A stretch of 64,000 bases of DNA from positions 354,501 to 418,500 of the forward strand of contig NZ_CP078138.1 in assembly GCF_019212185.1 (NCBI RefSeq), in the 5' to 3' direction. Below are positions 58,352-64,000 of the stretch, piece by piece. The position numbers and the translations under genes are program-made. Every line of letters starts with the position of its first letter. Positions within the stretch are counted from its first letter, which is position 1. The notes below the pieces were generated by a model. The model did no database searches, was not told where the DNA came from, and was given only the letters and a program-made list of their open reading frames with translations. Source of the DNA: Pseudomonas fluorescens (GTDB taxonomy: Bacteria > Pseudomonadota > Gammaproteobacteria > Pseudomonadales > Pseudomonadaceae).

Positions 58352-59425
58352 ATGCACGGTACTTCTGCAAGTCCCGATCGCCTGAATGCCCAGCAACGTT
58401 CGGCGCATATTCGTGAAGTGGTGCTGGCCAAGGGTGTCGAATTGCGTGAGCGCTATCCGTTGCTCAAGCATCAGGATGCGTTGGGAGCGGGCATCCTGGC
58501 GTTCGCCCTGGCCGGGATGGTCGGCTCGGCGGTGTTGTACATCAACGGTCACCTGGTGTGGTGGGCGTGCCTGCTGCTCAATGCTTTTCTGGCGTCGTTG
58601 ACCCATGAGCTGGAGCACGACCTGATCCACAGCATGTATTTCCGCAAACAGCGCGTGCCCCACAACCTGATGCTCGGGCTGGTCTGGCTGGCGCGGCCGA
58701 GCACCATCAATCCGTGGATCCGCCGCCACTTGCACCTCAATCACCACAAGGTGTCGGGTACCGAGGCCGACATGGAGGAGCGCGCCATCACCAATGGCGA
58801 ACCCTGGGGTGTCGTGCGTCTGTTGATGGTCGGCGATAACCTGATGGCGGCGTTGATTCGCCTGTTGCGGGCGCCCACCTGGGCGCATAAGTGGAGCATC
58901 CTGCGCCGGGTGCTCAAGGTCTATGCACCGCTGGCGTTGCTGCATTGGGGCGCGTGGTACGTGTTTCTCGGCTTTCACGCCATCACCGCCGTGGCTTATC
59001 TGGCGGGCACTTCCGTGCCGTGGTCGGACTCCACGCTGGCGGTCATGCAGGTGATTGATATCGCGGCGGTGGTGATCATTGGACCGAATGTCTTGCGCAC
59101 CTTTTGCCTGCACTTTGTCAGCTCCAACATGCACTACTACGGCGACGTCGAACCGGGCAACGTATTGCAGCAGACCCAGGTGCTCAACCCCTGGTGGCTG
59201 TGGCCGCTGCAGGCGTTCTGCTTCAACTTCGGCAGCAGCCACGGTATCCATCATTTCGTGGTCAAGGAGCCGTTTTATATCCGCCAGTTGACCGTGCCGG
59301 TGGCGCACAAGGTGATGCGCGAGATGGGGGTGCGCTTCAATGACTTCGGCACCTTTGGCCGGGCCAACCGCTTCACGCGCAAGGCTGCGCCGCAGGCAGA
59401 GGTCGCGCCGGGGTTGCGGGTGTGA
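58352..59425 (+). CDS. Membrane fatty-acid desaturase-type protein
   Basis: A 357-residue protein with several membrane segments and three His boxes: HELEHDLIHS, HLHLNHHK and SSHGIHHF. It belongs to the broad membrane desaturase/hydroxylase family but is not similar to DesA at 48375. Its substrate could be a fatty acid or another alkyl chain. The 3' end overlaps the convergent LysR gene by 53 bases. Confidence 0.85.
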   Translation: MHGTSASPDRLNAQQRSAHIREVVLAKGVELRERYPLLKHQDALGAGILAFALAGMVGSAVLYINGHLVWWACLLLNAFLASLTHELEHDLIHSMYFRKQRVPHNLMLGLVWLARPSTINPWIRRHLHLNHHKVSGTEADMEERAITNGEPWGVVRLLMVGDNLMAALIRLLRAPTWAHKWSILRRVLKVYAPLALLHWGAWYVFLGFHAITAVAYLAGTSVPWSDSTLAVMQVIDIAAVVIIGPNVLRTFCLHFVSSNMHYYGDVEPGNVLQQTQVLNPWWLWPLQAFCFNFGSSHGIHHFVVKEPFYIRQLTVPVAHKVMREMGVRFNDFGTFGRANRFTRKAAPQAEVAPGLRV

Positions 59426-60326
59426 GCGCGGGCTGCGGTGGCTGATCCAGCATCTGCAGAATGTCGATCAGGGCCCGTGCGGCGGGGGACAGTCGATACC
59501 CGGTGCGGGTGACAATCCCGCAGCGGGTGCTCAAGCTCTCGAGGTGCGGCGGCAGGTTGCGCCACTGCAGCAGGGCCACGCTGTCGTCGGTGATCTCCTC
59601 GGCACTGGCGACGCCGATGGCGTTGGACTGCAGCACGATTTTCAGCAGCGCGGGCACGTGCTCGGTCTCGATGCTCGGCGAAAAATCGCTGCGGCCACTG
59701 AGGTTGGCCAGTGATTTGCGAATGCCCGCCGGCAACTGCGTGGTCGCCAGCGGATAGACGAACATGTCATTGGTCGACAGACTTTCCTTGGCCAGCAGTG
59801 GGTGCCCCGGTCGGCAGAAGAACACGCTGCGTCTTGGGGTCAGCGCACGGGTCTGGAAATTCGGATCGGCCTCGAAATGACGGATGTCGGCGATAAAAAA
59901 TTCGATCTCTTCGCGGCTCAGGGCGCGGCTCAGTCGCTGGCCGTTATCCACCTGAAAACAACTGCGCAGCTTCGGGTGTGAGTTGACCAGGCGCGCCACC
60001 GCGTCCGGCACCAGCCTGGCGGCCGCCGCCGGGTCGCAACCGAAGCGTACTTCACCGGCATCGAGCTTGGTCATCTGCGTCACCTGGGTGCTGAGCAAGG
60101 CAGCACCCTGGACCAGGCTCAAGGCATGCTGCAACACCACCTGGCCCTCGGGTGTGGGGCGCAAATCCTTGTGCCCGCGATCCACCAGCACGCAACCGAA
60201 CTCCTGCTCCAGCCCCTGGATGCTACGGCTGAAAGCCGGCTGCGTGATGCCCATGGCGTCGGCGGCACGGACGAAGCTGCGGTGCTCGTTGAGGGCGATG
60301 AAATAGCGCAGCTGGCGGAGGTCCAT
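59373..60326 (-). CDS. LysR-family transcriptional regulator
   Basis: A 317-residue regulator with a standard N-terminal HTH (LRQLRYFIALNEHRSFVRAADAMGITQPAFSRSIQGLEQEFG) and an effector-binding domain. The C-terminus is Pro/Ala-rich where the gene overlaps the end of the desaturase gene on the other strand. The target is unknown; no divergent partner gene is present upstream, only the REP pair and the DUF6124 gene on the same strand. Confidence 0.87.
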   Translation of the reverse strand: MDLRQLRYFIALNEHRSFVRAADAMGITQPAFSRSIQGLEQEFGCVLVDRGHKDLRPTPEGQVVLQHALSLVQGAALLSTQVTQMTKLDAGEVRFGCDPAAAARLVPDAVARLVNSHPKLRSCFQVDNGQRLSRALSREEIEFFIADIRHFEADPNFQTRALTPRRSVFFCRPGHPLLAKESLSTNDMFVYPLATTQLPAGIRKSLANLSGRSDFSPSIETEHVPALLKIVLQSNAIGVASAEEITDDSVALLQWRNLPPHLESLSTRCGIVTRTGYRLSPAARALIDILQMLDQPPQPALTPATPARPLPAAQPCA

Positions 60327-60450
60327 GGTTTTTGCGGCGTCCTGGAAAGGGCTTGGTGGTGAGGGATGCCTGAGGTTTTAAAGGGGATTTGATATGCCGT
60401 CAATTGATCAGTTTTTATGTTGTTAGATGATATTGGAATATGCACGCCCT

Positions 60451-60551
60451 CCCTGGAGCGAGCCTGCTCGCGATGCTCGTCAACGATGACGCGCGGCAGC
60501 CTGAATCCACGCGGCGTCCTCAGGTTCTTCGCGGGCAAGCCCGCTCCAGGG
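60451..60551. repeat. REP pair, copy 1 of a 93-bp direct repeat
   Basis: Outer arms CCCTGGAGCG and CGCTCCAGGG enclose two REP units. Bases 60455-60547 are identical to 61313-61405. It lies between the LysR gene and the DUF6124 gene. Confidence 0.92.
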
Positions 60552-60577
60552 TTTGGGGTCGGTCAACAGAGCGTGGA

Positions 60578-60961
60578 TCATTCGCCCAAATGCATAGCCC
60601 TGGGCTGATCAATCCGCTCCAGTGTCTGCTCCACCAACAGAGCGCCTAGCGAAACCATCTGCTGGATCGCCAGCGCCACATGGCGCTGTTTGCCTTCCAG
60701 CTCGAAGGCCAGATCAGTGCTCATGACATCGACCGCCGCCAGGGTTTGCGAGGCGTGGATCAGCAGGGTTTCGGTGTCCTGATTGGGGATCACGCTAAAG
60801 ACATGCGAGGCGGGTTTTTCTGGTGGTTCGGAAGGTCGGGAGGCCGGGCCGAAGTAGTGGTTCAGCGCGCGTTCGGCGGCGTCGTGGAGGGTGCGGGTGT
60901 CGGGGCTGGCGTAGGGGGAAAAGGTGTGGGGTGGCGGGGGATTTTGAGTGATTTTGTGCAT
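60578..60961 (-). CDS. DUF6124-type small Pseudomonas protein
   Basis: A 127-residue protein: a Pro-rich N-terminus (ITQNPPPPHTFSPYASPDTRTL), then helices (AAERALNHYF, TLLIHASQTLAAVDVMSTDLAFELEGKQRHVALAIQQMVSLGALLVEQTLERI). The family resembles DUF3077 proteins in its helical C-terminal half (the DUF3077 gene is at 42928). The ATG follows AAGGAG at the end of a C4-like RNA. Function unknown. Confidence 0.82.
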   Translation of the reverse strand: MHKITQNPPPPHTFSPYASPDTRTLHDAAERALNHYFGPASRPSEPPEKPASHVFSVIPNQDTETLLIHASQTLAAVDVMSTDLAFELEGKQRHVALAIQQMVSLGALLVEQTLERIDQPRAMHLGE

Positions 60962-60963
60962 GG

Positions 60964-61100
60964 TAAAGCTCCTTGATTGGCGGAGCTGCCACACATCGCC
61001 GCGACGCGATGGAGGGTGGCAGCTGTACGCAGGTTCGCGGACCGGGAATCAAGGAACCCGGCATACCCGAAGGTATCCCGCGCACAGCTGCCATAACGCA
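60964..61100 (-). ncRNA. C4-antisense-RNA-like leader, copy 2
   Basis: The core (61018-61092) has an outer stem GGCAGCTGTGCG/CGTACAGCTGCC, a CCGGG/CCCGG hairpin (around 61042-61060) and ATACC-TTCG-GGTAT on the minus strand (61063-61076). Downstream a GTGGCAGCTCC segment can pair with AGCTGCCAC of the outer stem or with GGAGCT of the ribosome site. It matches copy 1 in order and spacing although the downstream genes differ. Confidence 0.65.
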
Positions 61101-61114
61101 AAGCAGTAGACGAT

Positions 61115-61147
61115 AAAAAAGCGCCAACTCAAAGCGAATGATGGCGC
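61115..61147 (-). terminator. Terminator/attenuator before C4-like leader, copy 2
   Basis: On the minus strand GCGCCA and TGGCGC form a perfect six-pair stem followed by six T, about 20 bases before the C4-like core. It could end an upstream transcript or act as an attenuator. Confidence 0.65.
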
Positions 61148-61309
61148 TGTGCGCCTTGATTGATCCGGGCCGCGACGCCCGATCGCTGAATGGGCAGCGA
61201 CCGTCGAAGCCTAAAGAGACCGCTTCCGAGCGACAACCTGAAAGCCTTGTCAGATATTTCCCGCAGGGTTTGTGGTGACCGCAGATCCCGAGATCAGCCA
61301 CATCCCATC

Positions 61310-61408
61310 GTAGGAGCGAGCCTGCTCGCGATGCTCGTCAACGATGACGCGCGGCAGCCTGAATCCACGCGGCGTCCTCAGGTTCTTCGCGGGCAAGCCC
61401 GCTCCTAC
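61310..61408. repeat. REP pair, copy 2 of a 93-bp direct repeat
   Basis: Outer arms GTAGGAGCG and CGCTCCTAC enclose the same 93-bp core as at 60455-60547. The repeat overlaps the 3' end of the MFS transporter gene. Confidence 0.92.
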
Positions 61409-62597
61409 AGGGGGTGTTGTCAGTACTGGCCTTGCGCTGGTAACTCGCCGGACTGAACACCCGCGTCAGCACCAGCATTGCCAGCACCGTGACAATCAAT
61501 ACCCACCAGGCGCTGGTGAAGCTGCCGGTGAGTTCGCGCAGCCAGCCGCTCAGCCACGGCGAGATGGCGTTGATCAGAAACCCTACGCCTTGCACAAAGG
61601 CCGCCAGTTGCCCGGCTTGCCGTGGGTCGCGGCGGTGGTCGAGGGTCAGCAGCAGGCTCAGGGCAAAGCAGGCGCCAAGGCCGAAACCGATCAGTGCTAC
61701 CCAGACATGCGGTGCATCCAGCGGCCACAGCACCAGGCCCGAAAAACCCAGGGCCTGGGCGACGAGGCTGATAGTCAGCAACGGACGCCGGTCAATACGC
61801 CGTTGCGCCAGGGCTGGCATCAGTAGGGCGGCGCTGACCTGGAAAATGGTCATGAACGCCAGCAGCGAGCCGCTCTGTGTAGCGCTCCAGCCCAGTTGCA
61901 GGTAATAGGCCGGCAGCCAGGCGACCATGCTCATGTAGCCGCAGTTGATCAGGCCGAAATACAGCGCCAGCATCCACGCTCGCCGCTGCCGCCACAGCGC
62001 TTCGTCGGACGTGGCGACGCTGGCGTTGTGTGCGCCGCTCGCCGGTACACACAGCCACAGCATCAGGGCCGCCAACGCCGGCAACAACCAGACGCCGAGC
62101 CCAGCCTGCCAATGACTGAAATGGCTCGCCAGGTGCGGGCTGAGCAAGGCCGCGAAGCCGCCACCGCCCATCAGCGACGCCGAGTACACGCCCATCGCCA
62201 GGGCCACGCGGCCGGCGAAGCGGCGCTTGATCAGGGCTGGCACCAGCGCCTGGATCAAGGCCACGCCGACACCGCCCAGCAGGGCCGTGGCGAGCAGGGT
62301 CGCGGCCTGGTCGAGCAGCAGGCGCAGCAGGCAGGCGAGGGCGATCAACAGCAGGCCGAGGGCAATCCCGCGACGTTCACCCAGGCGCGCTTCCAGGCGA
62401 ATGCCCAGCAGGGCGACCAGGCCCATGCAGATCACCGGCAGGCTGGTCAGCCAGGCACTGCTTTGAAAGGTCATGCCGGTGGCGCCGCGGATCTCGTTGA
62501 GCAAGGGACTGACTGAGCTGAGGATCGGCCGCAGGTTCACACCCAGTGCGATCAATAACAGCCAGCCCGCGAAGGACTGCAGGCGCGATGAGGTCAT
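61338..62597 (-). CDS. MFS transporter (CynX/NimT-like) with REP-encoded C-terminus
   Basis: A 419-residue protein with twelve predicted hydrophobic segments. The opening (GWLLLIALGVNLRPILSSVSPLL) and the SAWLTSLPVICMGL stretch fit the CynX/NimT (cyanate or 2-nitroimidazole) transporter group. After the last membrane segment (WVLIVTVLAMLVLTRVF) the tail SGLAREEPEDAAWIQAAARHR is encoded by the REP pair, including the stop codon. The native C-terminus was apparently replaced by REP sequence; transport may be unaffected because the tail is cytoplasmic. The ankyrin gene ends 16 bases upstream of its start. Confidence 0.85.
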   Translation of the reverse strand: MTSSRLQSFAGWLLLIALGVNLRPILSSVSPLLNEIRGATGMTFQSSAWLTSLPVICMGLVALLGIRLEARLGERRGIALGLLLIALACLLRLLLDQAATLLATALLGGVGVALIQALVPALIKRRFAGRVALAMGVYSASLMGGGGFAALLSPHLASHFSHWQAGLGVWLLPALAALMLWLCVPASGAHNASVATSDEALWRQRRAWMLALYFGLINCGYMSMVAWLPAYYLQLGWSATQSGSLLAFMTIFQVSAALLMPALAQRRIDRRPLLTISLVAQALGFSGLVLWPLDAPHVWVALIGFGLGACFALSLLLTLDHRRDPRQAGQLAAFVQGVGFLINAISPWLSGWLRELTGSFTSAWWVLIVTVLAMLVLTRVFSPASYQRKASTDNTPCRSGLAREEPEDAAWIQAAARHR

Positions 62598-62613
62598 GGA
62601 AAATCCTGGGAGG

Positions 62614-63276
62614 TCACGAGGCGCCAGCGTCGCGCAGCAGTTTGGCGATGGCTTGTTGGCCGCGTTGTTCGGCGTGACGCAACGGGCTGACGCCAGCGTT
62701 GTCCGGCAGATTCAGGTCGGCCCCGGCGGCGATCAGTTGGGCGACGATCTGCTGGTGCGCCGGGCCGCCGTCGGCCAGCACGATCGCTTCCAGCAGGCAG
62801 GTCCAGCCCAGGCGGTTGACGTGATTCAGGTCGACACCGGCGGCAATCAGCAGGCGCACGGTTTCGACGTGGCCACGCTCGCACGCCGGGATTAGCGCCG
62901 TGCCGCCGTAGCGATTGGTGCTTTTCAGGTCGGCGCCGTGGCTCAGGGTCAGACTGAGGATCTGGTTGTAACCGCTGGCGCCGGCCAGCAGGTAGGGGCT
63001 GTCCTGAATCAGGTTTTTCTGATTGACGTCGGCCCCGGCCTCGATCAGCGCCCGGGCGATTTCGACCTGATTGTCGGCGGTGGCCAACAGGAGTGGGCTG
63101 CTGCCATCCAGACCCCTAACATTCACCTCGGCGCCTTGCTGGATCAGGCTTTGCACCTGCTGCAGTTGCCCTTCGCGTACTGCTTTGAGCAATGCATCGT
63201 TATTGGCCATGACCTCTCCCACCATAAACAGCCCAGCGCACAGGAGGCTGTATTTAAGCTTTTTGCGCAGGGTCAT
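62614..63276 (-). CDS. Secreted ankyrin-repeat protein
   Basis: A 220-residue protein with an N-terminal signal (LKYSLLCAGLFMVGEVMA) and about five ankyrin repeats (for example GQLQQVQSLIQQGAEVNVRG, NQVEIARALIEAGADVNQK, GHVETVRLLIAAGVDLNHVN). The ATG at 63276 gives this signal sequence. It probably acts in the periplasm as a binding protein. It is upstream of the MFS gene on the same strand and divergent from the LysR gene at 63385. Confidence 0.82.
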   Translation of the reverse strand: MTLRKKLKYSLLCAGLFMVGEVMANNDALLKAVREGQLQQVQSLIQQGAEVNVRGLDGSSPLLLATADNQVEIARALIEAGADVNQKNLIQDSPYLLAGASGYNQILSLTLSHGADLKSTNRYGGTALIPACERGHVETVRLLIAAGVDLNHVNRLGWTCLLEAIVLADGGPAHQQIVAQLIAAGADLNLPDNAGVSPLRHAEQRGQQAIAKLLRDAGAS

Positions 63277-63384
63277 CGACAGACTCCCGAGACGACAGAT
63301 TGGCCGCCAGTATGGTGAGGCCCTGTTGTATTCTGAAATTAAATATAACCATGCCAATCAGTGGCAAGCGTAATGGTGGCGCCC

Positions 63385-64000
63385 ATGTTCGATCCGGTAT
63401 TGCTGCGCAGTTTTGTTGCCGTGGCCGACAGCGAAAACTTCACCCGCGCCGCCGAGCGCCTGCACCTGACCCAATCCACCGTCAGTCAGCAGGTGCGCCG
63501 GCTTGAAGAGAGCCTCGGCTGCAAGCTGCTCGATCGTGATCAACGCCGCGTGGTCGCTACTGCGGAAGGCGAGCGCCTGCTGGCGTATGCCCGGCGCATT
63601 CTGGCCTTGCATGACGAAGCGGCGGACGTGTTGATTCATCAGCAAAGCGAAGGGGTGTTGCGCCTGGCGGTGCCGGAGGACTTCGCCGCCGAGCGTCTGA
63701 TGCCGTTGCTCTCGGCTTTTGGCGTGGAGTATCCCGGGGTGCGCCTGGAGGTCACCAGCGGCCTGGGGCCGGAGTTGCGCCGCTTGTACCAGCGCGGTGA
63801 GTTCGATCTGTTGCTGGTCAAGCAGATGGGCCACAACGATGAGTGCCTGGCCTCTTGGCCGGAGCCCCTGTGTTGGGTCGACAGTGTCGAGAACCCGGCA
63901 TTCGGTCGCGAGCCGTTGCCCCTGGTGGCGTTTCCGGTGGGCGGGCTGTATCGCCACGAAATGCTCCATCACCTGGAGGTCGGTGGCTGGCGCTGGCGCA
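63385..64000 (+). CDS. LysR-family transcriptional regulator (3' end outside window)
   Basis: The visible 205 residues hold a standard HTH (MFDPVLLRSFVAVADSENFTRAAERLHLTQSTVSQQVRRLEESLG) and the start of the effector domain (LRLAVPEDFAAERLMPLLSAF). It is cut by the window end. An in-frame ATG at 63373 is an alternative start. It is divergent from the ankyrin/MFS pair and probably regulates it. Confidence 0.88.
   Translation, partial: MFDPVLLRSFVAVADSENFTRAAERLHLTQSTVSQQVRRLEESLGCKLLDRDQRRVVATAEGERLLAYARRILALHDEAADVLIHQQSEGVLRLAVPEDFAAERLMPLLSAFGVEYPGVRLEVTSGLGPELRRLYQRGEFDLLLVKQMGHNDECLASWPEPLCWVDSVENPAFGREPLPLVAFPVGGLYRHEMLHHLEVGGWRWR

Overview
The window reads as a chromosomal segment of a Pseudomonas, most likely of the P. 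fluorescens group. It is GC-rich. It carries the blocks gabD-gabT and desA / GGDEF-EAL gene / oscA-sbp-cysT-cysW-cysA that I recall from Pseudomonas genomes, Pseudomonas-type REP palindromes, a tRNA-Arg(CCG), and short DUF3077/DUF6124-type genes typical of the genus.

Region 1 (1-17.5 kb) is dominated by a long minus-strand polysaccharide locus. Reading along the minus strand: wecB (UDP-GlcNAc 2-epimerase), a 351-bp leader, a BcsB-like periplasmic protein, an NfrB-like GT2 synthase with a C-terminal MshEN (c-di-GMP-type) domain, an NfrA-like TPR/beta-barrel exporter, AlgX-, AlgJ- and AlgI-like acyl-transfer proteins, a carrier protein, a DltA-like adenylating ligase, an AlgF-like protein and an acyl-CoA dehydrogenase. 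Spacing is tight with several ATGA overlaps. The set suggests a ManNAc-type (N4-glycan-like) exopolysaccharide under c-di-GMP control, decorated by a hybrid of the alginate O-acetylation and Dlt aminoacylation machineries. I regard it as the most interesting multi-gene system here. A lytic transglycosylase-like lipoprotein and a DUF4434-like protein lie next to it.

Region 2 (17.5-35.4 kb) is a divergent type I secretion/adhesin operon: a 2483-residue BapA-type adhesin, a TolC-type outer membrane protein, an ABC transporter, an HlyD-type adaptor and a secreted alpha/beta hydrolase. Residues 590-1794 of the adhesin are an unbroken Asp-Ala repeat encoded by 3.6 kb of degenerate GAY-GCN. Convergent to it is an unusual fusion of a helical-barrel-like domain with a MurF-like ligase, followed by a ribbon-helix-helix gene.

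Region 3 (35.9-43.7 kb) holds an orphan FleN-type ATPase, then pcaQ-pcaHG (protocatechuate 3,4-dioxygenase), then an AT-rich three-gene accessory module on the minus strand: RES-domain protein, sce7725/Beta-type protein and sce7726/PD-(D/E)XK-type protein. This module may be a defence or toxin system. After it come a DUF3077 gene under a structured C4-like RNA leader, and tRNA-Arg.

Region 4 (44-64 kb) is mostly core: GABA catabolism, an HDOD response regulator, desA, a GGDEF-EAL protein, sulfate/organosulfur uptake, an Mpo1-like protein, a Crp/Fnr regulator, an AraC regulator divergent from a second desaturase, LysR regulators, an MFS transporter and an ankyrin protein. At 60.4-61.4 kb a DUF6124 gene with a second copy of the C4-like leader sits between two identical 93-bp REP-pair repeats, one of which encodes the C-terminus of the MFS transporter. 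The last LysR gene runs off the end of the window.
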